Assembly: GCF_019459305.1 (NCBI RefSeq)
Contig: NZ_JAIBES010000151.1
Location: 18,949 to 82,948, forward strand
Source of the DNA: Sphingopyxis sp.
GTDB taxonomy: Bacteria > Pseudomonadota > Alphaproteobacteria > Sphingomonadales > Sphingomonadaceae
Direction of reading: 5' to 3'
Length of the DNA stretch: 64,000 nucleotides
In this document: piece by piece, positions 45,688-55,336 of the stretch
Numbering within the stretch: the first letter of the stretch is position 1
Layout of the letters: the number at the start of each line of letters is the position of its first letter
Position numbers and translations under genes: made by a program
The notes under the pieces: generated by a model
What the model saw: only the letters and a program-made list of their open reading frames with translations
Told to the model about the DNA's origin: nothing
Databases searched by the model: none

Positions 45688-46205
45688 CTAGCGCCTGGCC
45701 CGAAGTGCGCAGTCCGCAATGTTGCGTAGGCCGGAGAGGCTTCCGCAAGCTCGCGCGCGAAGGCGAAGCCGTCCTACGGGAATGTCGATCAGGAGGTGCG
45801 TCGATCCGGCGGCAAGCTTCCTCGAGAGGACTGAGGCGACCATCTGGTCGAAGGTGTCGATGCGCAGCGGGCGCTCGACCGAAATCAATATGTCGTCGGC
45901 GGGCCAGAGATTGACGCGCCCTCCCCAGGCAAGGGCTGCATGTGCGAGGCTTGGCGGATCGTGACCTCGCGACCCTCGGAGAGGCCGAGGCGGCGGAAGG
46001 CCTGCTCGCCCAGCCCGATTTCGCCCGGTGCCGGCAATGACTTGTCATCGACGATGGCGAGCGGCGCCAAGATCGATGCCTTGCCTTTGCCGATCGCGAC
46101 CTTGCGCATCGCCTGAATTTGATCGGGCGCGTAATCGTCCCCGCCGCGCAGCAGGACGGCCATGTTCTCGGGGTAGGTGTCGATGGCAACGCTCCGGATT
46201 TTCAT
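45688..46205 (-). pseudogene. deoA: Remnant of thymidine/AMP phosphorylase
   Basis: From 46205 one frame encodes the N-terminal domain (MKIRSVAIDTYPENMAVLLR, later [19 protein letters not shown]) and ends at 45885. In another frame follows [20 protein letters not shown], then [21 protein letters not shown], which in intact enzymes lies over 100 residues further on. The middle part and the C-terminal half are missing. It is a deleted and frameshifted copy of the phosphorylase family often found in bacterial stress islands. Confidence 0.72.
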
Positions 46206-46470
46206 CTTGTGCTCGCCTCGGCCAGCCGTCGTCGCATCGGAACGCGGAAATGATCGAAAGAGCGAATGTTCGCGGCGCCCGGCATCGAACGGAGGTAGCA
46301 GGCGCCTCGTCGGTCCCTTATCAGGACTAATATCTATCGGCGGTGCTCGCGCTTCCCTGTGAGGGCCAATCTCCGGCGTGAGGCTGTTGGAACCCCGGAA
46401 CATTAAGTAAGTTTGCTGATTCCGGAACCGGTGACGGGACTTCAGTATCTCCAACCAATGGAGGATGGCC

Positions 46471-46698
46471 ATGACTTATGAAGTTCCCGAAAGTTCAAGC
46501 ATGTCGCCGGAAGGCCGCTTCTGGTCCGCCTGCCTGCAGAGTTGGAAAATTCCCGTCTCGCTCATGGCGCTTTGGTGGAACAGCGCGGCAATGCTGTGGC
46601 TGCCCCCGAGTGAGGGTTCGCATCATCATGGCCCGCAGGACCAGCTTACGATTCCTGAGCCGCTCGACGCGCAAGAAGCGCCCTCGCTTTTTGCTTGA
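46471..46698 (+). CDS. Small hypothetical protein
   Basis: 75 residues. A GGAGG at 46460-46464 lies six bases before the ATG at 46471, a good site. The middle part (FWSACLQSWKIPVSLMALWW) is aromatic and amphipathic and may lie on or in a membrane; the tail is polar. No family is recognised. It is upstream of the thioredoxin gene on the same strand, with about 280 bases between them that hold no clear gene. Confidence 0.6.
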   Translation: MTYEVPESSSMSPEGRFWSACLQSWKIPVSLMALWWNSAAMLWLPPSEGSHHHGPQDQLTIPEPLDAQEAPSLFA

Positions 46699-46975
46699 GG
46701 ATGATGAAGTTTATCCCGTGTCGTCGCGGCCGAAGAACGATCCTTTGCGTTGATGGGTTGATCGCGCGGTGGAGCGCACACCGTGCCGCGAATGTGAACG
46801 CAAATGAATGTCATGGACGCCCGTCCGATTGGTTTCGTCGGCGCGGGCGCTCGGCCTCAATTTCTATGCTGACCGCTTTGGGTTCTCTATCCGCCTTCGC
46901 GGAGCGAACTTGGCGGAGCGATTTTCACGGCATTCTGCTTGGGCGAACTGAAGCGGTGTGGCAGAACCAGATGCA

Positions 46976-47416
46976 ATGAGCGAACCCGAGATCCTGATCT
47001 GTCCGGTATGCGATGCCGCGAACCGCGTTCCGCACGCACGGCTTGCCGACGCGCCGCGCTGCGGAAAATGTAAGGTGCCTCTGTTCGAGGGCAAACCGCT
47101 CGCGCTCGACGCGCGCCGCTTCGACCGGCTCATCGGCATCGGCACGCTGCCCGTCCTTGTCGATTTTTGGGCCGAATGGTGCGGCCCGTGCAAGGCGATG
47201 GCCCCGACCTTTGCCGCCGCGGCGCGCGATCTCGAGCCCGACTTCCGTCTCGTCAAGATCGATACCGAGGCCGAACAGCCGCTGGCCCATCGCTATGCGA
47301 TACGGTCGATCCCGACGCTCATGCTCGTCGCGGGGGGGCGCGAGGTAGCGCGGCAATCGGGTGTGATGGACCGCGCCTCGCTGGTTCGGTGGGCGCGCAC
47401 GACCGCGGCAAGCTGA
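46976..47416 (+). CDS. trxC: Thioredoxin 2 (TrxC-like)
   Basis: 146 residues from the ATG at 46976 (a GTG six codons earlier is possible). The N-terminal zinc ribbon is CPVCDAANRVP and PRCGKCKVPLF. The thioredoxin fold has LVDFWAEWCGPCKAMAPTF with the CGPC active site and the cis-proline in RSIPTLMLVAGG. TrxC reduces disulphides in the cytoplasm under oxidative stress. It faces the P-type ATPase gene. Confidence 0.93.
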   Translation: MSEPEILICPVCDAANRVPHARLADAPRCGKCKVPLFEGKPLALDARRFDRLIGIGTLPVLVDFWAEWCGPCKAMAPTFAAAARDLEPDFRLVKIDTEAEQPLAHRYAIRSIPTLMLVAGGREVARQSGVMDRASLVRWARTTAAS

Positions 47417-47435
47417 ACTCGCACACGCCCGTTAT

Positions 47436-50027
47436 TCAGCCACTGCGCCCGAAGTCGGCGACCCGCTTGAGCGCCTCCAGCAGGAGCAGGACGAGCAGGG
47501 TGGTTGCCACCAGCGCTGCGGTCTCGGCGAGGCCAAGCGGCGCGAACGACAGCAATTGAGCGACCGAAGGAACAAATTGGGCCGACAAGAGAAGCAGCGC
47601 GACCGCGGCGACGACCGCGGCCAAGGCTCTGTTCGGGCGGGTTACGGCGCGTATTAGCGAAGACGAAAAGGACCGGTTGACGAGAACGAGGCTCAGCACG
47701 GTCGTCACCAGAGCAAAATAGGCAAGGGCGCGCAGCTGGTCTTCCCCGAGACCTGCCTCCCACCCCCAGTAGAGTAATGCGGCGATCCCCGCGACCGCGA
47801 GGACGCCTTGAGCAATCGACCAGCCAAGCAACGCGCGCGACATAAGCGCGCTGTCGGGTTCGCGCGGCGGGCGCCGCATGATGCCATCTTCTTCGGTCTC
47901 GGACTCGAAAACGAGCGAGCAGACAGGATCGATGACCATCTCGAGCAATGCAATATGTATCGGCCCGAGCAGAATGGGAAAGCCGAAGAGCAGGGGGACG
48001 AGCGCCAGACCTGCGATTGGAATATGCACGGCAACGATGAATCCCATTGCCTTGCGCAGATTGTCGAATATGCGCCGGCCGACGCGAATCGCGGTGACGA
48101 TCGACCCGAAATCATCGTCGAGCAGAACGATCGACGAAGCCTCCCGCGCGACGTCGGTCCCGCGCCCCCCCATGGCGATCCCGATATGCGCCGCCTTGAG
48201 CGACGGGGCATCGTTGACGCCGTCGCCGGTCATGCCGACGATTTCGCCCGCCGCTTTCAGCGCTGCGACGATGCGCAGCTTCTGCTCGGGCATGATCCGC
48301 GCGAAGATTGTTGCCCGTTGCACCGCCTCGCCGAGCTCGGCATCATCCATCGCCGCGAGCATTGGCCCCGTCACCACTTCGCCTTGCGCGATGCCCGCCG
48401 CGCGGGCTAGGGCGCGCGCCGTTTCCGGATAATCGCCGGTAATCATCACGACATGGATACCAGCGCTACGGCATTGGGCCATGGCGTCGGGAACCGAGGG
48501 ACGCAGCGGATCCTTCAAGCCGACAAGGCCGCGAAAGGCAAAGGCGAATTCGCGCTGACTGGCCGGAGGTGTCGGCCCCGTCCATCGCGCCTCGGCGACA
48601 CCCAGGACGCGCAGGCCCTGGGCTGCCATGGCGTCTGCCGCATCGCGTATTGCAGCCTGTTCGCGAGGGTCGAGGCGGCACAATCCGGCAATCGCTTCGG
48701 GCGCTCCCTTTGCCGCGACCATTTGTTCGCCGTCCCCCGTTTCCCACAGGTGCGACACGGCCAGCAAGGTGGGATCGAGCGGATAACGGTGACGCAGCTG
48801 CCACGCTTCGGTGCGTCGCGGCGCAAGCCCGCCTGCGTCGCGGTGCGATCCAAGTTCATGGAAGGCTATTTCCATGGGATCGAAGGGCTCGGGCGCGCTC
48901 GCCAATGTGCCGAGCTCGATGATCGCCCCGAAATCCGTCGGCGGCACGTCGCCCTTTCGAATATCGAGGCTGCGTCCGTCGGGCAGGCGCAATTCGGCGA
49001 TCGACATACGATTTTGCGTCAATGTGCCCGTTTTGTCGGTGCACAGGACCGTCACCGATCCGAGCGTCTCGATCGCCGCAGCGCGGCGCGCGAGCACGCG
49101 CACCCGCGACAGGCGCATTGCGCCCATTGCCATGAACACGGCGAGCACGACAGGAATCTCTTCGGGCAGCAGGGCCATGCCGAGTGCAATGCCGACGAGC
49201 GCGCCCTCGAGCCAGTTGTCGCGCAGCAATCCATAGAGCATCACGGCGAGCAGGCTCGCGCCAATCCCGCCCGCCGCGAACAACAGTACAAGGCGCCGTG
49301 TCTGGCGGTAGAGGCGGGGAGTTTCAATCTCGAGGCTCGCGAGCGACAGGCCTATGCGGCCGATCTCGCTCCGTGCGCCGGTCGCTTGCACAACGCATAG
49401 ACCGCTGCCGCCGACCACCAGCGAACCCGAAAAGACGTAAGGAAGTATGTCGCCCCCGGCGCGGGGCGCCTCGGCGGGAATAGGGACGATGGAACAGGAT
49501 TTCCGGACCGGGACCGACTCGCCCGTGAGAAGCGATTCGTCGAGGTGCAGACCCTGCGCTTCGACGACCCAGCTATCGGCCGGCACCCGGTCGCCCTCTG
49601 CAAGAACCAGAATATCGCCGCGAACCACGTCGCGCCCCGGGATCCGCTGCCGTATGCCGCCGCGGACGACGAGCGCGCGCGGACTTGCGAGATCGCGCAG
49701 AGCCTCGAGCGCCCTTTCGCTTCGCGATTCCTGGATGACGGTGATACCCACCGAAAGCCCCGCGAGAAGGGCGAGGATCAACGCCTCCCGCAGATCGCCG
49801 AGCGCGAAATAGATCAAGCTGCCCGCGACCAGCAGCGCAAGCATCGGCTCGCGCAGGACATCGATCAATATGCGCACCGTTGTCCGCCGGCCGCGGTGTG
49901 GGAGTTCGTTTGGACCCTCTGCCGCTAGCCTCGCCTGGGCCTCGTCTTCGCTGAGGCCAGCGGTCGGCGGGGCGTCGGCCTCGGGCACCGCATCAGGGCG
50001 GCGCGCATTTTTCGCTCGCTCAATCAC
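47436..50027 (-). CDS. Cation-translocating P-type ATPase (P2-like)
   Basis: 863 residues with the full set of motifs: TGES in LDESLLTGESVPVR, phosphorylation site CTDKTGTLTQNRMS, and the hinge GMTGDGVNDAPSLKAAHIGI. Ten membrane helices are expected. The fourth helix reads ALLPEEIPVVLAVFMAMGAM, with PEEIP in place of the PEGLP of calcium pumps, so the ion is uncertain. The N-terminal LSEDEAQARLAAEGPNELPH is the usual cation-ATPase N domain. The gene overlaps a universal stress protein gene by eight bases, a pairing seen in stress islands. Confidence 0.92.
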   Translation of the reverse strand: MIERAKNARRPDAVPEADAPPTAGLSEDEAQARLAAEGPNELPHRGRRTTVRILIDVLREPMLALLVAGSLIYFALGDLREALILALLAGLSVGITVIQESRSERALEALRDLASPRALVVRGGIRQRIPGRDVVRGDILVLAEGDRVPADSWVVEAQGLHLDESLLTGESVPVRKSCSIVPIPAEAPRAGGDILPYVFSGSLVVGGSGLCVVQATGARSEIGRIGLSLASLEIETPRLYRQTRRLVLLFAAGGIGASLLAVMLYGLLRDNWLEGALVGIALGMALLPEEIPVVLAVFMAMGAMRLSRVRVLARRAAAIETLGSVTVLCTDKTGTLTQNRMSIAELRLPDGRSLDIRKGDVPPTDFGAIIELGTLASAPEPFDPMEIAFHELGSHRDAGGLAPRRTEAWQLRHRYPLDPTLLAVSHLWETGDGEQMVAAKGAPEAIAGLCRLDPREQAAIRDAADAMAAQGLRVLGVAEARWTGPTPPASQREFAFAFRGLVGLKDPLRPSVPDAMAQCRSAGIHVVMITGDYPETARALARAAGIAQGEVVTGPMLAAMDDAELGEAVQRATIFARIMPEQKLRIVAALKAAGEIVGMTGDGVNDAPSLKAAHIGIAMGGRGTDVAREASSIVLLDDDFGSIVTAIRVGRRIFDNLRKAMGFIVAVHIPIAGLALVPLLFGFPILLGPIHIALLEMVIDPVCSLVFESETEEDGIMRRPPREPDSALMSRALLGWSIAQGVLAVAGIAALLYWGWEAGLGEDQLRALAYFALVTTVLSLVLVNRSFSSSLIRAVTRPNRALAAVVAAVALLLLSAQFVPSVAQLLSFAPLGLAETAALVATTLLVLLLLEALKRVADFGRSG

Positions 50028-50442
50028 GTATGACGAACACCGAACAGGAGGACTGCCGCGCCACCCGTGACGCGGTCGTCCCGAACAACCCGTTCTGCCA
50101 CCGGGGGGCGGGAGACGACAGCAGAATGAGGTCCGCGCTGACGCTCGCCGCGGCGTTCAATATGCCGCGATAGACGAAGCCCGATTCGACGCGGCACTGG
50201 GCTTCGTCCACCCCCGCGACCGAATGCGCCAACGCGGCAAGACGTGCCTCGGCGATCTCGAAAAACTGCCGTACTGCGACCGGCGACCGCTGAGCGCGGA
50301 GCATCACGCTCCAGTCGGGCATCACGGTTGCAAGCGTCAGCGCGGAACCAAAGGTCCGGCGAAGCTCGGCCGCGACCGCGAGCAGTTTCGTGGCCTCCGC
50401 GCCCGCGTCGGGATCGATGGCGACCAATATGCTGCTAAACAA
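50020..50442 (-). CDS. Universal stress protein (UspA family)
   Basis: 140 residues from a TTG at 50442. This start is chosen because a perfect AGGAGG (50454-50449) lies six bases upstream and the protein then begins MFSSILVAIDPDAGAEATK, as UspA proteins do; an upstream ATG at 50469 has no such site. The C-terminal segment GLFGTTASRVARQSSCSVFV is the usual nucleotide-binding end. The start overlaps nothing, but its stop lies eight bases inside the ATPase gene, so the two are coupled. Confidence 0.87.
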   Translation of the reverse strand: MFSSILVAIDPDAGAEATKLLAVAAELRRTFGSALTLATVMPDWSVMLRAQRSPVAVRQFFEIAEARLAALAHSVAGVDEAQCRVESGFVYRGILNAAASVSADLILLSSPAPRWQNGLFGTTASRVARQSSCSVFVIRD

Positions 50443-50608
50443 GGGCGTCCTCCTGCGCAGACGATACACGTCCCGTCACGGGGTACCCGCGCAAGCATCG
50501 AAAATAGGAGAAGGACGAGCCGCGCGCCGTAGGGAAGACTACGTAATGTGTGCCGCCGAGAACACCGGTCTGGAAGAGGGTGGAATGACCGGATCGGTGT
50601 TCGCCGAA

Positions 50609-51134
50609 CTAATGACTTAGAACCAGCGGTACAGGGCTTGCCTGGAGCAGGTTCCGTGTGACACCACCAAAAGTGTCGCGCCAGGCGCCGCGGCGAAAGG
50701 CGCCCATCACCACATAGTCGGCGCGCCATCTGTCGCACTCGGCCCCAATGAGCGATTCCACCTTCGCGCCGTCGCGGCCGATCACGCGCGTCTCGGCTTT
50801 CAAGCCGTATCGCGCAAGATTGGCGGTTGCTTCGTCGGCGGTCACATCTCCGACGGTTATGTCTCCAACGGTGAACAACTCCACTCGGTTGCCGAGCGCG
50901 AGGAGCGGAATGCTCGCGCGAAGAGCCGCCGCTTTCGATCGCCACCTCGGTCATTTCGGCGTTTACGCTGTGATGTGTCAGATTGCGCAAGGCACCGCTG
51001 ACGGAGGTCGACCGCGACAAGTCTTTCTCGCCGCTAACCTGCACGAGCATCATCGAAGTAGCCTGACGGAGCAGCGGCATCGCATCGGCAAGCGCGCGCG
51101 CCGTGCATTTGTGGTTTGTGTACGACATCCGCAT
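50609..51134 (-). pseudogene. Frameshifted universal stress protein copy
   Basis: One frame from 51134 reads CTARALADAMPLLRQATSMM to about 50930, with the feel of a Usp helix and strand. A second frame holds ASIPLLALGNRVELFTVGD and ends normally with ADYVVMGAFRRGAWRDTFGG then QASPVPLVLSH, the typical end of a Usp domain. The same helix-strand pattern appears in both frames, so this may be two partial copies joined rather than one simple frameshift. No intact product is possible. Confidence 0.55.
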
Positions 51135-51230
51135 GTGAGGGACAGTCCATGTAGAGCTGGAGCCTTTGCAACGTTGCCACGCATTTCGGTGAATTTGGAA
51201 AAATGACGTTGGCGCGACTATGGTTCGTGA

Positions 51231-51989
51231 ATGTCGTTCTCTAAACCAGCCAGCGCCAGCCGGTTGGCGTCCCCCGCGCCCCTGAACGCGTTGGACGTCA
51301 GCCTTTTGCTCGATTTCGACGGGACACTTGTCGACCTTGTCGACCGTCCAGACGCGGTCGTTGCGGACCTGCCCCTCAAAGCCCTTCTCGACCGGTTGGC
51401 CGGAACCTTCGAAGGGCGCATAGCTTTGGTAAGTGGGCGCTCGATCGCGCAGCTAACGGGCTTCTTTGGTCAATCCCTGATCGAGTTCGGTTTTGTCGGG
51501 AGCCACGGCGCGGAAGTACAGGTTGGTGGGCTGCGGGCTGCGCCCGTTCGTCCCGCCGCTCTGAGCGTGGTTGAGCAAGCAATGATTTCGGCGTTTGGAA
51601 AGACGGAAGGGATCATCGTCGAAACCAAATCGCACGGTGTTGCGCTTCACTATCGCCTCGCGCCTGCGGCCGAATCGAAGGTTCGGGAATTGGCCGGCCG
51701 GCTTGCCGAGGTGAGTGGATTAATGATTCAGGAAGGCAAGATGATGATCGAACTTCGCGCTTCCGGGCATGACAAGGGAACAGGGATTGTCGATTTGATG
51801 GCGCATGCCCCCTTCTTTGGCACGCGCCCGATCTTTGTCGGGGACGATATTACCGACGAAGCGGGCTTTGCCGCTGCCGAACATCTGGGCGGCTTCGGCA
51901 TTCTGGTCGGGGCCGAACGGCCAACCGCGGCCCGCTATCGGCTAGGCGATGTGGCCGCCGTGCGCCATTGGCTGGGCGAAGCGACATGA
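51231..51989 (+). CDS. otsB: Trehalose-6-phosphate phosphatase OtsB
   Basis: 252 residues. HAD motif I is LLLDFDGTLVDLV. The cap and core follow (ALVSGRSIAQL, FVGSHGAEVQ) and motif IV is FVGDDITDEAGF. It releases trehalose from trehalose-6-phosphate. It starts the operon otsB-GH15-otsA; the stop overlaps the next start by four bases. The reversed order, with the phosphatase first and synthase last, is uncommon. Confidence 0.94.
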   Translation: MSFSKPASASRLASPAPLNALDVSLLLDFDGTLVDLVDRPDAVVADLPLKALLDRLAGTFEGRIALVSGRSIAQLTGFFGQSLIEFGFVGSHGAEVQVGGLRAAPVRPAALSVVEQAMISAFGKTEGIIVETKSHGVALHYRLAPAAESKVRELAGRLAEVSGLMIQEGKMMIELRASGHDKGTGIVDLMAHAPFFGTRPIFVGDDITDEAGFAAAEHLGGFGILVGAERPTAARYRLGDVAAVRHWLGEAT

Positions 51990-53782
51990 CCGCAACGCTC
52001 GACCTCTGGCCGATCGGAAATTGCCAGGTCTCGGCGCTCGTCGATCGGGCAGGCCGCTTCGTCTGGGGCTGTACGCCGCGGGTCGATGGCGACCCCGCCT
52101 TCTGCTCATTGCTCGACGACGCGCCGCCCGCTGGCGAACAGGCTTTCGGCTTTTGGGAAATCGATCTCGACGGTGTCGTCGAAACGCATCAATCCTATCT
52201 TCGCAATACGCCCGTGCTTGTCACCCGGCACGTCGACGAGCGCGGCAATTCGATCGAGGTCATCGATTTTTGTCCGCGCTTCAAGCGCAGCGGCAGAATG
52301 TACCGCCCCGTCGCGTTCGCTCGCATCGTTCGCCCGTTGTCGGGCAGTCCGCGTATCCGGGTGCGACTGCGTCCGGCGCGGCAATGGGGCGCGTCGCGCG
52401 CGCCGACAACGCGCGGCTCGAACCATATCCGCTATCAGGTGGAGAGCAGCGTGTTACGACTTTCGACCACCGCGGCGATCGGTTGGCTCGAAGACGAGCG
52501 CCTGTTTCGCGTTGAGCGGCCACTCTATTTTTTCCTCGGCCCCGATGAAAGCTTCGTCGGCGAAATCGGCAGCAGTTTGGAATCGATGCTCGACCAGACT
52601 GTCGACGAGTGGCGGAACTGGGTTCGCGGCCTCGCGACGCCCTATGAGTGGCAAGAGGCCGTCATTCGCTCGGCGATCACGCTCAAGCTGTGTCAGCATG
52701 AAGAAACCGGTGCAATTGTGGCGGCACTGACCACCTCGATCCCCGAACATGCGGGGTCGGGGCGCAATTGGGATTACCGCTACTGCTGGGTGCGCGATGC
52801 CTATTATACCGTGCAGGCGCTCAACCGGCTGGGCGCGCTCGACGTGCTCGAGGGCTATCTCGAATATCTGCGCAATATCGTCGACAACGCGGCCAGTGGC
52901 CACATCCAGCCGCTATACGGCGTGGGCGGCGAAGCGACGCTGGTCGAGCGCGAAGCAACGGCGCTCAGCGGCTATCGCGGCATGGGTCCGGTTCGTGTCG
53001 GCAATCAGGCCTATGAGCAGATCCAGCACGATGCCTATGGTCAGATCATCCTCTCCAACGCCCAGGCCTTCTTTGACCATCGCTTGCTGCGCGTCGCGGG
53101 CGTCGAGGATTTCGCGGCGCTGGAACCGGTCGGCGAGCGTGCCTGGGAAGATTTCGACAAGCCCGACGCGGGGCTTTGGGAGCTGCGCACCAAAAGCCAT
53201 GTTCACACCTATTCGGCCGCCATGTGCTGGGCCGCCTGCGACCGGCTGGCGAACGCCGCCGATGTGCTGGGGCTCGCGGATCGGCACGCCTTCTGGAGCG
53301 ACCGGGCGGCCAAGATGCGGCTGCGGATCGAACAGGCGGCCTGGCGGGCAGATAGCGATCGCTTGTCCGCGACCTTTGCAGGCGACGATCTTGACGCGAG
53401 CCTCCTGCAACTGCTCGATCTCAGATTTCTTGCCCCCGACGACCCACGCTTTCTGGGGACGCTGGCGGCGGTCGAGAACGGCCTGCGGCGCGGGTCGCAC
53501 ATGCTGCGCTATGCGATCGAGGATGATTTCGGACTGCCGCACACCGCATTCAATGTCTGTACCTTCTGGCTGATCGAGGCTTTGCATTTCACCGGCCGTG
53601 ACGCCGATGCGCGCCTGCTATTCGATGAGATGCTCTCGCGCCGGACGCCAGCAGGGCTTCTGTCCGAAGACATCGATCCGGTTACGGGCGAGCTGTGGGG
53701 CAATTACCCCCAAACCTATTCGCTGGTTGGGCTCATCAACTGCGCCGTGCTGCTCAGCAAGCCATGGAGTGCGATCCGATGA
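51986..53782 (+). CDS. Glycoside hydrolase family 15 protein (glucoamylase/trehalase-like)
   Basis: 598 residues from the ATG at 51986, overlapping otsB. The N-terminal beta domain (LDLWPIGNCQVSALVDRAGR) is followed by an (alpha/alpha)6 barrel with GSGRNWDYRYCWVRDAYYTV and SEDIDPVTGELWGNYPQTYS, which contain the general acid and base of family 15. Members include trehalases of actinobacteria, and being placed between otsB and otsA suggests it acts on trehalose or a maltodextrin. Its stop overlaps the otsA start by four bases. Confidence 0.9.
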   Translation: MTATLDLWPIGNCQVSALVDRAGRFVWGCTPRVDGDPAFCSLLDDAPPAGEQAFGFWEIDLDGVVETHQSYLRNTPVLVTRHVDERGNSIEVIDFCPRFKRSGRMYRPVAFARIVRPLSGSPRIRVRLRPARQWGASRAPTTRGSNHIRYQVESSVLRLSTTAAIGWLEDERLFRVERPLYFFLGPDESFVGEIGSSLESMLDQTVDEWRNWVRGLATPYEWQEAVIRSAITLKLCQHEETGAIVAALTTSIPEHAGSGRNWDYRYCWVRDAYYTVQALNRLGALDVLEGYLEYLRNIVDNAASGHIQPLYGVGGEATLVEREATALSGYRGMGPVRVGNQAYEQIQHDAYGQIILSNAQAFFDHRLLRVAGVEDFAALEPVGERAWEDFDKPDAGLWELRTKSHVHTYSAAMCWAACDRLANAADVLGLADRHAFWSDRAAKMRLRIEQAAWRADSDRLSATFAGDDLDASLLQLLDLRFLAPDDPRFLGTLAAVENGLRRGSHMLRYAIEDDFGLPHTAFNVCTFWLIEALHFTGRDADARLLFDEMLSRRTPAGLLSEDIDPVTGELWGNYPQTYSLVGLINCAVLLSKPWSAIR

Positions 53783-55146
53783 GCCGGTTAATTGTCATAT
53801 CGAACCGTGTGTCAGCTCCAACGGCGGACCAGCCTGGGGCGCAGGGTGGGCTTGCGGTCGCGCTCACTGCGGCGCTGCGTGAGGCCGACGGAATCTGGTT
53901 CGGCTGGTCGGGCGAAACCGGAGAGACGGTTGCACCGAAGTTCGAAACTTATGACGGGGTCACGTCCGCGACGATCGATCTGCCCGAGCAGGACGTTGAG
54001 GAATATTATGACGGCTATGCCAATCGGACCTTGTGGCCGCTGTTCCACTACCGTCTCGGCCTGACCGAATTCGAGCGCGATTTTCAGGGCGGCTACGAGC
54101 GCGTCAACCGCCTGTTCGGCGAGTTCATCGGCCCGCATATCCTGCCGGACGACCTGATCTGGGTGCATGATTATCACATGATCCCGCTCGGTTGGGTGCT
54201 GCGCCAGCGCGGCCTGACGAATCGCCTGGGCTTCTTTCTGCATATCCCCTGGCCGCCGACGCGGCTGCTCACCGCCTTGCCCGACCATCGGCGGTTGGTC
54301 GAAGCCCTGTTCGCTTACGATGTCATTGGCTTTCAAACGCAGGAATGGCTCGAAACCTTCCACGACTATGTCGTTACCCAAATGGGCGGGTCGATCCACG
54401 ATGATGGTTCGATCACGGTTGGCGGCCGCACCATCTGCGCCATCGCCTGTCCCATCGGCATCGACGCCCGCGACTTTATCGCCGGTGCGAGCAGCCCGCA
54501 GGCTGTCGCGACGCATCGCCGGATGATCGAAAGCTCGATTGGGCGCAGCCTGATCATCGGCGTCGATCGGCTCGATTATTCCAAAGGCCTCGAAGAACGC
54601 TTTAACGGCTATCAGCGTTATCTAGAAACAAGGCCCGAAGCGCGCGCTGCGGTTTATTTGCTCCAGATTGCGCCACCCTCGCGCGCGTCTGTCCAAAGCT
54701 ATCAGGACATCCGCGCGCAGCTGGATGCGCTGTCGGGCCGTATCAACGGCGCCTTCGCCGACATCGATTGGGTGCCGCTGCGCTACGTCAACCACGGCTA
54801 TCCGCGCGACGTGCTGGCGGGCGCTTACCGGGCGGCCCGCATCGGCCTGGTGACGCCGCTGCGCGACGGTATGAACCTGGTCGCCAAGGAATATGTCGCT
54901 GCCCAAGACCCGGAAGACCCGGGGGTGCTGATCTTGTCGCGCTTCGCCGGCGCCGCGACCCAGCTCGACCAGGCACTGCTGGTAAATCCCTATAGCCCCG
55001 ATGACATTGCCGATGCCATCGAACGAGCTCTTGCCATGTCCAGAGAAGAACGATTGGCCCGCTGGAAGCCAATGTTCGCCAATATTTGCAACGAGGATGT
55101 CAACTGGTGGCGCGAGCAGTTTACCGCCCGGCTCAGGGGTGCGTGA
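53779..55146 (+). CDS. otsA: Trehalose-6-phosphate synthase OtsA
   Basis: 455 residues from the ATG at 53779. Family 20 motifs: the N-terminal SNRVSAPTADQPGAQGGLAV, then DLIWVHDYHMIPLG and FFLHIPWPP near residue 150, GVDRLDYSKGLEERFNGYQR for the phosphate and sugar site, and LRDGMNLVAKEYVAAQ for the UDP-glucose site. It joins glucose from a nucleotide sugar to glucose-6-phosphate. It is the last intact gene in the island. Confidence 0.95.
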   Translation: MSRLIVISNRVSAPTADQPGAQGGLAVALTAALREADGIWFGWSGETGETVAPKFETYDGVTSATIDLPEQDVEEYYDGYANRTLWPLFHYRLGLTEFERDFQGGYERVNRLFGEFIGPHILPDDLIWVHDYHMIPLGWVLRQRGLTNRLGFFLHIPWPPTRLLTALPDHRRLVEALFAYDVIGFQTQEWLETFHDYVVTQMGGSIHDDGSITVGGRTICAIACPIGIDARDFIAGASSPQAVATHRRMIESSIGRSLIIGVDRLDYSKGLEERFNGYQRYLETRPEARAAVYLLQIAPPSRASVQSYQDIRAQLDALSGRINGAFADIDWVPLRYVNHGYPRDVLAGAYRAARIGLVTPLRDGMNLVAKEYVAAQDPEDPGVLILSRFAGAATQLDQALLVNPYSPDDIADAIERALAMSREERLARWKPMFANICNEDVNWWREQFTARLRGA

Positions 55147-55336
55147 GTGCGAGAGCTCGGGAGAGGCTTCGTTGTGCCGCGGCAGCGGCGACATCATGCG
55201 GAGTGAAATATCACGCCATGGCTGGTGTAATGGGCGGGGCAATTGACGTGACATAGTCCGCTGTGGAAACATCTTTTCTCAAAGCTGCTCGCCAGCAAGC
55301 GGCCAGTTTCGCAGTTGCGACGGCGGACACCTGGTT
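55147..55336. other. Non-coding end of the genomic island
   Basis: No gene with a start site or motif is supported in this stretch between otsA and the right attachment-type repeat. A short open frame from 55263 runs across the repeat, and its product has no recognisable features. Confidence 0.5.

Noticed and set aside
54366..54557. Short antisense frames inside otsA and other core genes
   Set aside because: They lack ribosome sites and motifs and lie within well-supported genes.
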